DNA of 64,000 nucleotides, taken from contig NZ_FNWO01000003.1 of assembly GCF_900108475.1 (NCBI RefSeq), positions 124,001 to 188,000 of the forward strand, read 5' to 3'. Below are positions 35,632-45,263 of this stretch, piece by piece. Both the position numbers and the translations under genes were made by a program. The first letter of the stretch is position 1; every line of letters begins with the position of its first letter. A model generated the notes under the pieces. It was not told the DNA's origin. It saw only the letters and a list, made by a program, of their open reading frames with translations, and did not search any database. Origin of the DNA: Magnetospirillum fulvum (GTDB lineage: Bacteria > Pseudomonadota > Alphaproteobacteria > Rhodospirillales > Magnetospirillaceae).

Positions 35632-38016
35632 TCACGCAGCTTGGGGCGAGCGGCGCTGCAACAGCGCCATCACCGCCGGGATCAACACGATAGCGCCCGC
35701 CATGTTCCACAGGAACATGAAGGTCAGCAACAGGCCCATATCGGCCTGGAACTTGATATCGGAGAAGACCCAGCTCATCACCCCGATCGCCAGCGTCACC
35801 CCGGTCATCGCCACCGCCGTTCCCGTCGTCTTCAGGGTCTCGACATAGGCATCGCGCAACGACAGACCGCTCTCCAGATACAATTCCAGCCGGTTATAGA
35901 TATAGATGCCGTAATCGACGCCGATCCCGACGCCAAGCGCGATCACCGGCAGGGTCGCGACCTTCACCCCCAGCCCCAATTGGGCCATGATCGCCTCGCA
36001 CAGCACCGAGGTGATGTAGAGCGGGAACATGATCGCCACCACCACCCGCCACGAGCGGAATTCCCACAGCAGCAGAATGGCGACGATGCCATAGACCAGG
36101 AACAGCATCGTCCGCTCGGCGCTTTTGATGACGATGTTGGTGGCGCCTTCGATCCCGGCGGTTCCGGCGGCGAGCAGGATCTGAATCTCCTGATCGTTGA
36201 CGCGGGCGGCAAAGCGCTCGGACGCGTCGATCACCCGGGTCAAGGTCTCGGCCTTGTGGTCGGTCAGATAGAGCATCACCGGGACCATCGAGCAATCGCT
36301 GTTATGCAGCTCGGGCGGGATCATCTTGTAGACCGCGTTCGAGACATAACGGTCGCGGCTGATCGCGTGCCAGCGCGGATCGCCGCCATTGGTGCCCGCA
36401 ATCGACTTCTTCATCGCATCGACCATCGAGGCCGAGGATTCCACCCCCGCGACGCTTTCCATCTCGGTCTGATAGCGGTCGATCAACGCGGCAACCGGAT
36501 AGGAGCCGCATTCGCCGGGTGGAGTCCGCACCATCGCGACAAAGACGTCGGGGCTGGTGGCGTAATGGGCGGCAAAGAACGCGACGTCGCGGTTATAGCG
36601 GGATTCAGCCCGCAATTCCGGCGCGCCGGGATCGAGATCGCCGATCTTGAGGTCGCGTCCGGCGACAAAAGCTCCGGCCAGCAGCACCAGCGCCACCCCG
36701 ACCGCGACAGCGGCCCAACGCGGCTCGGCCGCCCGCGCGATCCAAAAGGCGATCTTGCGCGGCTGGCGCCTCGTCTTGGCGCGCTGGTCGGCAATCGCCC
36801 GCTCGCCGACGCCGACATAGGACATCAGCACCGGCAACAGCAGCATCTTGGTCAGGATCACCACCGCGACGCCGATGCTGGCGCTGATCGCCAGTTCCTG
36901 GATCACTCCGATCTCGATCACCAGCAGGGTGGAGAAGCCGACCGCATCGCAGACCAGCGCGATCGAACCCGGCACGAACAACAGGCGGAAGGTGACCTTG
37001 GCCGCCTCCAGGGTCGAATGCCCGGCGGCGCGCATGCTGGCCATCGTGTTGATGTTCTGCACCGCGTGGCTGACCCCGATCGCAAAGGTCAGGAACGGCA
37101 CCAGGATCGAATAGGGATCAAGGCCGAAGCCCAGCAGCTTGACGATCCCCAATTGCCACAGCACCGCCAGCCCGCAGCAGAACACGGTGACCAGGGTGCT
37201 GCGCAGACAACGCGAGTACCACAGCAACAAGAGGGTGGTCAGGACGAAGGTGACGCCGAAGAAGATCAGGATCACCTTGGCCCCGGCGATCAGATCGCCG
37301 ACGATCTTGGCAAAGCCGGTGATGTGGATCCGGACGGTACCGTCCTGGAAGCGGTCGCGGATCTTTTGTTCCAATTGTTCGGAAAAGCGGCCGTAATCGA
37401 GCTTGGCCCCGGTCTGAGGATCGACCTCCAGCAGCGGGGCCAGCACCACCGCCGAGCGGTGATCCGAGGCGACCAGACTGCCGACCCGGCCCGAGCGCAG
37501 GACGTTGGTGCGAACCTCGGCCAGCATCCGCTCGGAGCCGTCGAAGCCCTGGGGCACGATGACACCGTTGCGCATCCCCTCTTCGGTGACCTCGTACCAC
37601 ATCACGTTGGGGGTCCACAGCGACTTCAGATTGCCGCGATCGACGCCGGGAATATAGAAAATCTCGTCGGTGACCTTGCGCAGCGTCTCCAGGAAATGCT
37701 GCGAATAGATATCGCCATCGACCGCCTCGACCGCGACGCGGACGACATTACCGAGCGGACGCAGTTCGCTTTGGTATTTCAAGGTGTTGGCGATATAGGG
37801 ATGCCCGGCCGGAACCATCTTCTGGAAGCTGGCATCGGCGGTCAGGCCGGTGGCGAGATAGGCGAAGATCAGCGAGGCGATCCCCATCACCACCAGGATC
37901 AGCGGCCGGAAGCGGAACAGCAGGGCTTCGACCCGCACCTCGATGGCGTGGGCGGTCTTGTGATGAAGCAGATCGGCGTCGGTGTCGGTGCGGATGCGGG
38001 GCTCGGCGGCAGTCAT
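35632..38016 (-). CDS. RND/MMPL-family inner-membrane transporter
   Basis: A 794-residue protein with a helix near residue 40, a periplasmic loop of about 200 residues, five helices (about 245-415), a second loop and another five or six helices to the end. The duplicated sterol-sensing/RND fold shows in FLTFAIGVSHAVQNIN and ALGVGIGVDYGIYIYNR. It belongs to the hydrophobe/amphiphile RND group found with DUF1302 and DUF1329 genes, not to tripartite drug pumps; no periplasmic adaptor is adjacent. The longer in-frame start at 38181 runs through the YCF48-like gene, so ATG 38016 is preferred. Confidence 0.88.
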   Translation of the reverse strand: MTAAEPRIRTDTDADLLHHKTAHAIEVRVEALLFRFRPLILVVMGIASLIFAYLATGLTADASFQKMVPAGHPYIANTLKYQSELRPLGNVVRVAVEAVDGDIYSQHFLETLRKVTDEIFYIPGVDRGNLKSLWTPNVMWYEVTEEGMRNGVIVPQGFDGSERMLAEVRTNVLRSGRVGSLVASDHRSAVVLAPLLEVDPQTGAKLDYGRFSEQLEQKIRDRFQDGTVRIHITGFAKIVGDLIAGAKVILIFFGVTFVLTTLLLLWYSRCLRSTLVTVFCCGLAVLWQLGIVKLLGFGLDPYSILVPFLTFAIGVSHAVQNINTMASMRAAGHSTLEAAKVTFRLLFVPGSIALVCDAVGFSTLLVIEIGVIQELAISASIGVAVVILTKMLLLPVLMSYVGVGERAIADQRAKTRRQPRKIAFWIARAAEPRWAAVAVGVALVLLAGAFVAGRDLKIGDLDPGAPELRAESRYNRDVAFFAAHYATSPDVFVAMVRTPPGECGSYPVAALIDRYQTEMESVAGVESSASMVDAMKKSIAGTNGGDPRWHAISRDRYVSNAVYKMIPPELHNSDCSMVPVMLYLTDHKAETLTRVIDASERFAARVNDQEIQILLAAGTAGIEGATNIVIKSAERTMLFLVYGIVAILLLWEFRSWRVVVAIMFPLYITSVLCEAIMAQLGLGVKVATLPVIALGVGIGVDYGIYIYNRLELYLESGLSLRDAYVETLKTTGTAVAMTGVTLAIGVMSWVFSDIKFQADMGLLLTFMFLWNMAGAIVLIPAVMALLQRRSPQAA

Positions 38017-38038
38017 CGAACATTCCTCTTCGGCTTGG

Positions 38039-39184
38039 TCATCGCGCGGTGACGATGTCGCTGATCCGCAATCCGCCCGGTCCGGCCAGAACCAGTTTGC
38101 CATCGGCAGTGGCGGCAACCGCCGCGACCGGCCGGGGCGACGAATCCGGGGCGGCGGGGCAGGTCCAACGCAGCCCGCCATCGTCGCTCACCAGCGCGGC
38201 TCCGCCGGAATCGTACAGCCGCACGCTGTCGGCCTGGACCAGACCGGCGATCAGGGTCTTGCCGGTACAGGTGACGATCCGCGTCCAACTCGTTCCGTCA
38301 TCGACCGAACGATAGACCCGGCCGCCGCCGCCATAAGCGAGCAGAGCGGGGCCGACCCGGCGCAGGCCGGCGATAGCTCCGCGCTCGGGCAGGGCGGTGA
38401 CGGTCCAATGCTCGCCGCGATCGGCCGAGCGGGTGATCCGCCCGCCTTCGCCCGCCACCACGATCCGGCCGGACGGATCGATCATCACCGCGCCGTAATG
38501 CAGCCGTTCCTGATTGTCGATGCGGTCGCCCAGATAGACCCAGCTTGCGCCGCCGTTGGTGGTGCGGAAGATCTGGCCGAACGATCCGACCGCGAGACCG
38601 AATCGCGCATCCTGGAAGGCAACCGCGAGGAACGGACGCGACGGAGCGAAGCGAACTCCGGCCATTGCGTCGTCCAGCGCGGTTTCGGCCAGATCGAGGG
38701 CGGCCAACGCCGCTTCGTCTTGGGGGGATGCGGCGTCGGCGCGGGCGCGGGCCAGAGCGACGCGGCGTTCGGCATCCTGGCGCACGGCGGCGGCGGCGCG
38801 GGTGCCGTCGAACTGAACCTGCCAAGTCTCGCCACGGTCGGTGCTGTGCAGGATCATGCCGTCATGGCCGACCGCCCAGCCCTCGGTCGGAGTAGGAAAG
38901 GTCACGGCGGTCAGCGTCACCGAGACCGGCACGTCGGCCTGAATCCAGGTCGAGCCGTTATCGTCGGAATGAACGATGATGCCGCGTTCGCCCACCGCGA
39001 CCAGCCGGTCTCCCACGGCGGCCAGCGCCAGGATCAGCGACTGTGCCGCCTTGGGCGTCTTGAAGGCGGGCAGGGTGGCAAGGTCGATTTGCTCGGCGCG
39101 GGCGAGAGAGGGGGGCGCGATCGTGATCAGGGCGACGGCCAGGCCGCATATCAGGGCGGGAGCGATCCACCGCCTCCCCGCCAT
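38039..39184 (-). CDS. YCF48-like beta-propeller protein, exported
   Basis: About 381 residues with an N-terminal signal (RRW, hydrophobic ICGLAVALITIA, ARA/EQ cleavage site), so probably periplasmic. It carries repeated Asp-box turns, DDNGSTW, TDRGETW, TNGGASW, ADRGEHW and DDGTSW, which form a YCF48/BNR-type propeller, interrupted by a helical Ala-rich insertion (about 130-180). It is the standard third member of DUF1302-DUF1329-YCF48-RND loci and is probably a periplasmic assembly or scaffold factor. A GTG start at 39253 is possible. Confidence 0.8.
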   Translation of the reverse strand: MAGRRWIAPALICGLAVALITIAPPSLARAEQIDLATLPAFKTPKAAQSLILALAAVGDRLVAVGERGIIVHSDDNGSTWIQADVPVSVTLTAVTFPTPTEGWAVGHDGMILHSTDRGETWQVQFDGTRAAAAVRQDAERRVALARARADAASPQDEAALAALDLAETALDDAMAGVRFAPSRPFLAVAFQDARFGLAVGSFGQIFRTTNGGASWVYLGDRIDNQERLHYGAVMIDPSGRIVVAGEGGRITRSADRGEHWTVTALPERGAIAGLRRVGPALLAYGGGGRVYRSVDDGTSWTRIVTCTGKTLIAGLVQADSVRLYDSGGAALVSDDGGLRWTCPAAPDSSPRPVAAVAATADGKLVLAGPGGLRISDIVTAR

Positions 39185-39239
39185 CGACCGCGAACCGGCA
39201 GCGGGGGAGCGTTCCCCCGCCGCCGTCTCGGCCCGCGGC

Positions 39240-40595
39240 TTAATTGCCGACACGACGCAGATTGTCCGGCGAGTACATCGAGAAGCTCTGCTTCTCGCCG
39301 AAGGTCGTCGGCTTTTCCTCGTTGGTCATCGCGTTGACGATATAGCGCCGCGCCTGAAGGTCATAGACGGCATCATTGGCAATCCACGGCACGTCGGCGC
39401 CGTAGAACTGGATTGCGTGCATGATGTGCACCCGCCACAACTCGCCGCGTCCGTCATATTCGTCGGCCTCGGCGACCTGCCAGCTATCCTCGTCGATATA
39501 GAACACCCGCTTGCCATAGATGTGGCGGGCGCCCGGCTTCAGCGTGCCTTCGACCACCCAGACCCGATGCGGCTCGTAGCGGACCAGATCCTGGTTGAGG
39601 TGGTTGGGCAGGATGATCTCGGCATATTTCAGGCTGCGATCGTTCAGCTTGTAATTGTTGTAGGCGATCAGGATTTCCTTCTTGCCCAGCAATTTCCAGT
39701 CAAACCGTTCCGGCGAGCCGTTGAAGCCGTCGTAATCGTCCGAGGTCGCCAGCCCGTCCGAATTCTGCGCCGGAGCGTCGTGGGCGACTTCGGGCGCGCG
39801 CAGCACCCGGCGCAGGCCGGGATTGTAGCTCCAGGCCCGGCGCTCATCCTTGGCGTGGTCGCGCGAATCGTGGACCAGCAGCGCCTCGCCCGCCATGCTG
39901 GAGGGGCCACGCACCAGATTGAGGTAATAGCTGTGGCGGTTGGGATCGGGATTGCCCAACGCCGCCGCCCAGGCCAGCCATTCCTCGCGCTTGACCGCGG
40001 TGAACGAGCCGCCGGTCTGGACCGGGAACATGCTGGAATAGCGGTGCACCGTGCCGCCGCGATAACGCAGGATGTGGTTCCACATCACTTCGAGCCCGCT
40101 CTTCGGCAATGGGAACGGCACGGTCGAATTGACCACATTGTCGATCCCGGTGCCCGACGGGGTGAGCTGGGCCGCCCCGGCTTCCTGCTTGACCCGGTCA
40201 TATTCGAGTTGCGGCAGAACGGTGGTGCGATGGCTGGGATAGACATGCATCTTGAAGGTGGTGGGATAACGCTTCAGCATCTCGTAGCTGCCGGGCGCCA
40301 GCTTGTCCTTGTAGCTGTCGGCATTGGCGGCGGTGATGGTGTAAAGCGGCTTCTCGTTGGCGAAGGGATCGACATAGCCCTTCTCGGGATCGAACGGCAG
40401 CTTCAGGCCGCCGGTCCAGGCCGGGATCGAACCGTCGGCATTGCCCGCGATCTCGGCCCCAACCGGGGTCAGATCCTTGCCCAACCGGGCCAATTCCTCG
40501 GGGCTCGCCGCCGCCCAGACCGGGCAGGCAGTTCCGAGCAGCAGGGCAACCGCGCCGCAGCCGATCAGCGACTTCAACTCAAACAAAGTCTTCAT
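39240..40595 (-). CDS. DUF1329 periplasmic/outer-membrane lipid-binding-like protein
   Basis: A 451-residue protein with a signal peptide (MKTLFELKSLIGCGAVALLLG, cleavage after VWA). Characteristic pieces are LGKDLTPVGAEIAGNADGSIPAWTGG at the mature N-terminus and the Asp/Tyr-rich end WQVAEADEYDGRGELWRVH. DUF1329 resembles LolA/LolB-type lipid-binding folds and always accompanies DUF1302. It lies 16 bases downstream of the DUF1302 gene. Confidence 0.88.
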   Translation of the reverse strand: MKTLFELKSLIGCGAVALLLGTACPVWAAASPEELARLGKDLTPVGAEIAGNADGSIPAWTGGLKLPFDPEKGYVDPFANEKPLYTITAANADSYKDKLAPGSYEMLKRYPTTFKMHVYPSHRTTVLPQLEYDRVKQEAGAAQLTPSGTGIDNVVNSTVPFPLPKSGLEVMWNHILRYRGGTVHRYSSMFPVQTGGSFTAVKREEWLAWAAALGNPDPNRHSYYLNLVRGPSSMAGEALLVHDSRDHAKDERRAWSYNPGLRRVLRAPEVAHDAPAQNSDGLATSDDYDGFNGSPERFDWKLLGKKEILIAYNNYKLNDRSLKYAEIILPNHLNQDLVRYEPHRVWVVEGTLKPGARHIYGKRVFYIDEDSWQVAEADEYDGRGELWRVHIMHAIQFYGADVPWIANDAVYDLQARRYIVNAMTNEEKPTTFGEKQSFSMYSPDNLRRVGN

Positions 40596-40611
40596 CGAAT
40601 GTCTCCCGCGC

Positions 40612-42429
40612 TCAGAACGTCACGCCCGTGACCAGCGATACGAAATCGCGGTCGCGGTAGGGATCGTATTTGGCGTCTCGGTTGTAGGTACTGAAGCTAA
40701 GGTCGGTGTAGTACATCTTGTTCCACTCGGCCCGGACCCCCAGACCCAGATTCATCCGGTCCTCGACGAAGGTGCCGTCGGCGGAATAGCCCGAAACGTC
40801 GTGAGCCCAGAACAGCCGGGGCGTCACGTTGCCGCCGAACAGCAAATTGTTGTAGGTCAGCGACAATTGGACGCGGTATCCCAGCGCGTCGCTGGTGGCA
40901 TAGCCCTTGTTCTCGCAATAAGAGGAATTCAGGTTGGTGCAAGCCATTGTCGCGGTCCCGGCCTGACCGAACATCGGATCACGGCCATACCGGCGCGAGG
41001 TGTTGGGATCGCCGATCCCCGACCAATGCTGATAGCCGATTTCGCCGATCACCTTGAACTCGTCGGCCGAGGCGACGTTCGAGAAGGTTTTGATGGTCGA
41101 GACCTGGATCTGGAACTTGTTCTTGCGGTCATAGCCATCGACAACCGAACCGGCACCCAGTCCATTCAGGAAAGCCATCGGACCGACACCGCGGAGCATC
41201 CCGTTGCCCAGATCGTTGGTATTGATCTGCACCGGCACGCCAAAAGATTCGCTGGCTTCGCCGAACACCGACCATCCCGCGATGTCGCCCGCGACGCTGG
41301 CACCCACCACCTGAATGTCTTCGACGTCGTAATTCCAGTAATATTGACCAGGAGTTGCTAAATTATAGATCGAATTTGCGATCGGGCTTCGGCTTTTAAT
41401 GAAGCTGAAGATCGGCGTCCGGGAATGATACTGGGCGTAATAAAGCCCAAAATCAGTACCGATATCGGTGTTGTAATAGTGCATATTGGCGCCCCACTGC
41501 CCGACATCGCCGGGGTAGCGATTCCCGCCATTAGCCATTTTGGAATTGAGACCGCCATATGGTGCCCCAGGGATACTATTAAACCCGGCGAGATCGCTCT
41601 TACCCGATGGCGTCATCGTGATCGTGTTCGAACAATTGAGATAGTCCGAGGCGCTCCAGAAGGTGCCGCAGCCATCGAGCACCGAGCGTTCCCAAGTAAA
41701 CTGGTAGAACGTCTCGAAGCTGATCCCGTTATCGAGGCCGAGATTGGCCGAAATCTGCGGAATGGGAAGCAAGACTTCCTTGACCTGCGCGCCGGGCCGC
41801 CGGGCCGCACCGACATCGACGATGCCGTACTGGTTGATACCGCCGGGGATGAAGGTGCTTTCGCCCCAATTCACCACATGCTTGCCGATCTTCACCTTCA
41901 GCGGAGTGTCTTCGGCCAGATCAAAGGTGCCGTAGCCATAGGCATCGAGCAATTCGACGCCCGAGAATTTCGACGCCGGATAGAAGTGCCCGTCATTGAC
42001 CGGGCTGCGGCTATAGCCGTTGGCGGCGTCGCCGAACGTGGTGTTCTGGTTGCGGCCGATATAATCGTACCAGCCCTTGACCCGGCCAAAGACACCGAAC
42101 TGGTCCTTGCGCAACTCGACTTCGCCAATCGCCTTGCCCAAGGCGGAGTAGAAGTCACCGGCGCGGAAGTTCTGGTTGCCGTCGTCATGCTGACCGCCGT
42201 CGGCCCTGCCGCCGTTGCCGCGCGAAATCAGGTTGGGATCGGGATTGCGGGTACGCATCGACGCCCCGACCGACAGGTCAAGGCTCCATCGCCCTTCATA
42301 TCCGTTGCCGAGCGAGAAATCGTCGGCGTGGGCCGTCGTACCTGCTCCGGCCAGGCAGCACACGGTGACCGCCGTCCGCATTATTGGTGTTACATAGGAT
42401 TGCCCGATTTGTTTCGATTTGATTTTCAT
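40612..42429 (-). CDS. DUF1302 outer-membrane beta-barrel protein
   Basis: A 605-residue protein with a signal peptide ending TTAHA/DDF. The mature part is rich in alternating aromatic strands (VFGRVKGWYDYIGRNQN, LKVKIGKHVVNWGESTFIPGGIN) and ends in a C-terminal barrel signature, FVSLVTGVTF with terminal Phe. It is probably the outer-membrane pore or acceptor of the DUF1302/DUF1329/YCF48/RND system. ATG 42429 gives the signal peptide; the frame upstream adds 15 unrelated residues. Confidence 0.88.
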   Translation of the reverse strand: MKIKSKQIGQSYVTPIMRTAVTVCCLAGAGTTAHADDFSLGNGYEGRWSLDLSVGASMRTRNPDPNLISRGNGGRADGGQHDDGNQNFRAGDFYSALGKAIGEVELRKDQFGVFGRVKGWYDYIGRNQNTTFGDAANGYSRSPVNDGHFYPASKFSGVELLDAYGYGTFDLAEDTPLKVKIGKHVVNWGESTFIPGGINQYGIVDVGAARRPGAQVKEVLLPIPQISANLGLDNGISFETFYQFTWERSVLDGCGTFWSASDYLNCSNTITMTPSGKSDLAGFNSIPGAPYGGLNSKMANGGNRYPGDVGQWGANMHYYNTDIGTDFGLYYAQYHSRTPIFSFIKSRSPIANSIYNLATPGQYYWNYDVEDIQVVGASVAGDIAGWSVFGEASESFGVPVQINTNDLGNGMLRGVGPMAFLNGLGAGSVVDGYDRKNKFQIQVSTIKTFSNVASADEFKVIGEIGYQHWSGIGDPNTSRRYGRDPMFGQAGTATMACTNLNSSYCENKGYATSDALGYRVQLSLTYNNLLFGGNVTPRLFWAHDVSGYSADGTFVEDRMNLGLGVRAEWNKMYYTDLSFSTYNRDAKYDPYRDRDFVSLVTGVTF

Positions 42430-42548
42430 ATCCGTTCCCCGCCAAGAATTATTCGTAGATTTACTCTCTCCCACTCATCGCATGACGACGAAACCGCGTG
42501 GCGCGGCGTCGCGTTCCCATACGAAGGTCACCAAAATGAGTCGGTCCC

Positions 42549-43613
42549 TCAGCGCCCGGCCTGCGCAATCAGGGAAAGGCACCGGCGTTCCAGGACATTG
42601 ACCGCATGGCCAAAGCCCGCGAAATCGGGATTGGCGGCATGTCCAGCGCAATAACGGGCGTAGATCTGCTGGGCGATCACCGCGAGGCGGAACGTCCCGA
42701 AGATCAAATAGAAATCGAACCGATCGAGGCAGATTCCGGTCTTTTTGCAGTAATACTCGACGATCTCGTCACGGCTCATCATCCCCGGCAGATGCGAGGG
42801 CTGGCGGCGGATCGCCTGAATCTCGTCGTCGTCGTCGGCCTGGACCCAATAGGCCAGCGCCGAGCCCAGATCCATCAGCGGATCTCCCAGGGTGGCCATT
42901 TCCCAATCCAGCACGCCGACGATCGCGGCCGGATCGGCGGGAGAGAAGACGATATTGTCCATCTTGTAATCATTGTGGATCAGCCGGGTCGCCCGCTCGG
43001 CCGGTTCCGCCGCCGCCAGCCACGCCATTACCGACTCGAAATCGGCGGTGTCGGGAGTGCGGGCGTCGCGCAGCCGGGCGCTCCAGCCTTCGATCTGGCG
43101 GCGGACATAACCCTGGCCCTTGCCCAAGCCCCCCAGCCCGACCGAGTGAGGGTCGATCGCGTGCAGTTCGATCAGACGGTCGGTCATGTTGAGGCACAGG
43201 CGGTGCGCCTGCTCGGGCGACAGACTCATTCCCTCGGGCAGATCGTGGCGGGGAATGAAGCCGATCAACCGCTCCATCACCGCGAACGGCGCCCCGATCA
43301 CCGTTTCGTCGTCGCAGGTGGCGATGATGGCGGGGACATAGGGGAAAACCGGGCGGATCGCCTGCAACAGCGCTGCCTCACGCAAAATGTCGTGGGCCGA
43401 CTTCGCTTTGCGACCGAAAGGCGGGCGTCGTAAAATCAAATCGCGGTTTGGATAGGAGACCAGATAGGTCAGATTCGAAGCGCCACCGGAAAACTGATAA
43501 GATTTCGGCTCGCCTTCAAGAGTTGGATCAATAGCCTTGATATAACAATCAAGACGACCCAGGTCAAATTCTTCACGTGGTCGAACAGCACCCGGCCGAT
43601 CGGCAATTAACAT
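42549..43613 (-). CDS. Phosphotransferase family protein (ACAD10/11-like kinase)
   Basis: A 354-residue aminoglycoside-phosphotransferase fold. The nucleotide region is FSGGASNLTYLV, the catalytic loop LIHNDYKMDNIVF has the Asp/Asn pair, and GVLDWEMATLGDPLMDLG binds metal. This subgroup resembles the kinase half of ACAD10/11, which phosphorylates hydroxyacyl-CoA in 4-hydroxy acid catabolism. It heads the operon running to the OYE gene, pointing to breakdown of a hydrophobic acid. GGGAGGGAG precedes ATG 43613. Confidence 0.85.
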   Translation of the reverse strand: MLIADRPGAVRPREEFDLGRLDCYIKAIDPTLEGEPKSYQFSGGASNLTYLVSYPNRDLILRRPPFGRKAKSAHDILREAALLQAIRPVFPYVPAIIATCDDETVIGAPFAVMERLIGFIPRHDLPEGMSLSPEQAHRLCLNMTDRLIELHAIDPHSVGLGGLGKGQGYVRRQIEGWSARLRDARTPDTADFESVMAWLAAAEPAERATRLIHNDYKMDNIVFSPADPAAIVGVLDWEMATLGDPLMDLGSALAYWVQADDDDEIQAIRRQPSHLPGMMSRDEIVEYYCKKTGICLDRFDFYLIFGTFRLAVIAQQIYARYCAGHAANPDFAGFGHAVNVLERRCLSLIAQAGR

Positions 43614-43779
43614 TACGTGCTCCCTCCCAGAAGCTTTTATTTTTGAGAGCCAGTTTTCCGGCTTCATTCTTCTCTTGTTCGGCCCCTTCCCCGATCGGGG
43701 CGATTGACGGTGCCTGACCCGCCGGGAATTTTTGACATCCCTTGCTGACGGAACTGCTACAGGTTACGTTTTGTTGGAA

Positions 43780-43803
43780 ATGAATCAATTGAATGTACTT
43801 CAT
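43780..43803. promoter_or_regulatory. Inverted repeat next to the LysR gene
   Basis: ATGAA and TTCAT arms enclose TCAATTGA nine bases ahead of the LysR start in the divergent promoter region, a typical place for a LysR operator. Weak motif. Confidence 0.3.
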
Positions 43804-43811
43804 GGTGCAGT

Positions 43812-44732
43812 ATGAGCATCCCGCATTATCGTCGTTACGATTTGAATCTGCTGGTGGTTCTCAGCGCAATCTTCGAGGAAGGGAATATCACGCGGGCCAG
43901 CCAAAAGCTGAACCTGACCCAACCGGCGGTTAGCCACGCTCTGGCCCGGCTTCGCGACGTCTTTCAGGATCAATTGTTCGTCCGCCAGGGGGCGGCGATG
44001 GTGCCGACCCCGCTGGCCCGCCAGATCATCGCCCCGGTTCGGACCGCGTTGCAGTCGCTGGGCTCGCTGACCGAGGAACGGACCTTCGATCCCGCCGCCG
44101 ACCGCCGGGTGTTCCGGCTGGCGCTGCGCGACGTGTTCGAATCGAGCGTGCTGCCGCCTTTGATGGAGCAGTTGGAGAAAACCGGCTCGCTGATCGCGAT
44201 TCACAGCGTCCGCACCGACCGCACCGAGATCGAAACCGAGTTGCGGCGCGGCTCGATCGATCTGGCGATGGATATTCCCTTTCCGGTCGGCGACGAGATC
44301 AACCAGTTGCGGGTGGTCCGCGATCCGCTGACGGTGGTGGCGCGGCGGGGCCACCCGCAGATCGCCGAAGGCAACCTCAGCCTCGACAGCTTTCTCGCCC
44401 AGGGTCACGTGATGGTTTCATCGCGGCGCAAGGGGCCGGGGATCGAGGATTTCGAACTGAACCGGCTGGGCTTGCGCCGCGAGATCAAGTTGCGCTGCCA
44501 GCATTATTTCGCCGCCTGTCGCGTCGTCAGCCAGACCGACCTGCTCTTGACGATGCCCGGCCGCTATGCCCAGGTCGCCAATCTCGCCTTTGACAATCTG
44601 CTGCTGCCGCTGCCGTTGAAGATCCCCGACCTCGACGCGGTGATGTACTGGCACGCCAACATGGATGACGATCCCGCCTCGCAATGGTTGCGCGGGCGAC
44701 TGAGCGCTATTTTCAGCGATCAGCCGACTTGA
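43812..44732 (+). CDS. LysR-family transcriptional regulator
   Basis: A 306-residue regulator. The helix-turn-helix is in LLVVLSAIFEEGNITRASQKLNLTQPAVSHALARLRDVFQDQLFVRQG (13-60). The effector domain follows, with YRRYDLNLL at the start resembling the NodD/NahR branch, which senses aromatic or lipophilic ligands. It is divergent from the 34.5-43.6 kb operon, which it probably controls. Confidence 0.9.
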   Translation: MSIPHYRRYDLNLLVVLSAIFEEGNITRASQKLNLTQPAVSHALARLRDVFQDQLFVRQGAAMVPTPLARQIIAPVRTALQSLGSLTEERTFDPAADRRVFRLALRDVFESSVLPPLMEQLEKTGSLIAIHSVRTDRTEIETELRRGSIDLAMDIPFPVGDEINQLRVVRDPLTVVARRGHPQIAEGNLSLDSFLAQGHVMVSSRRKGPGIEDFELNRLGLRREIKLRCQHYFAACRVVSQTDLLLTMPGRYAQVANLAFDNLLLPLPLKIPDLDAVMYWHANMDDDPASQWLRGRLSAIFSDQPT

Positions 44733-44742
44733 TCGTTAATCC

Positions 44743-45183
44743 TCAGCGCACCCGATAATGGCCGTGACAGCCGGTGCAGGCGGCGGTGATGTCGCCGATC
44801 GCCCAGGCAACGTCGCGCATGCTGGCATAATCGCGGGCCTTGTCGGCTTTTTGCGCTGCGACGGCGAAGCGGGTGGCGGCGGCGCGAAGGGCATCCTTGG
44901 CCCCCATCATTGCCGGCGGGAACCAGTCGGTGATCGCGGCCTCGCCCTCGGTGTTGCTAAAGCGCAGCCGCTGATCGGCGATGCGGGCCGCTTCGGTGAA
45001 GCGTTCCGAGGCGACGTGCGACACGATGGTGTCGAGCGCGACGAGATGGTCCTGCATGTTCATCAGCAGGCTTTCCTGAATCCCGGGCGGCATCGGCACG
45101 AGTTCACGCGGGTCGGCGGCCTGACCCGCCAGCGGGATCGTCGCCATGGCCAGGGCGACAAAGCCGATTCGAATCGCGCGCAT
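44743..45183 (-). CDS. Cytochrome c' family protein
   Basis: A 146-residue exported c-type cytochrome. The signal peptide is MRAIRIGFVALAMATIPLAGQAA. The mature part is all-helical and ends with the heme motif C136-T-G-C139-H140 followed by GHYRVR, as in cytochromes c' and c-556, where heme sits at the C-terminus. These periplasmic proteins bind NO or transfer electrons in phototrophs. The frame is open to 45741 but ATG 45183 gives the signal peptide. Confidence 0.83.
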   Translation of the reverse strand: MRAIRIGFVALAMATIPLAGQAADPRELVPMPPGIQESLLMNMQDHLVALDTIVSHVASERFTEAARIADQRLRFSNTEGEAAITDWFPPAMMGAKDALRAAATRFAVAAQKADKARDYASMRDVAWAIGDITAACTGCHGHYRVR

Positions 45184-45263
45184 AACACCCCCTTGATTGT
45201 CCGTTCCCGTCTTATCATCGCTCGGGAGGGGGCGGCTGTCGAGAGCCAGACCCGTCGGCGGGA

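Noticed and set aside
35641-38052. 803-codon plus-strand open frame
   Set aside because: It lies opposite the RND/MMPL gene, is extremely rich in Gln, His and Arg, and shows no domain.
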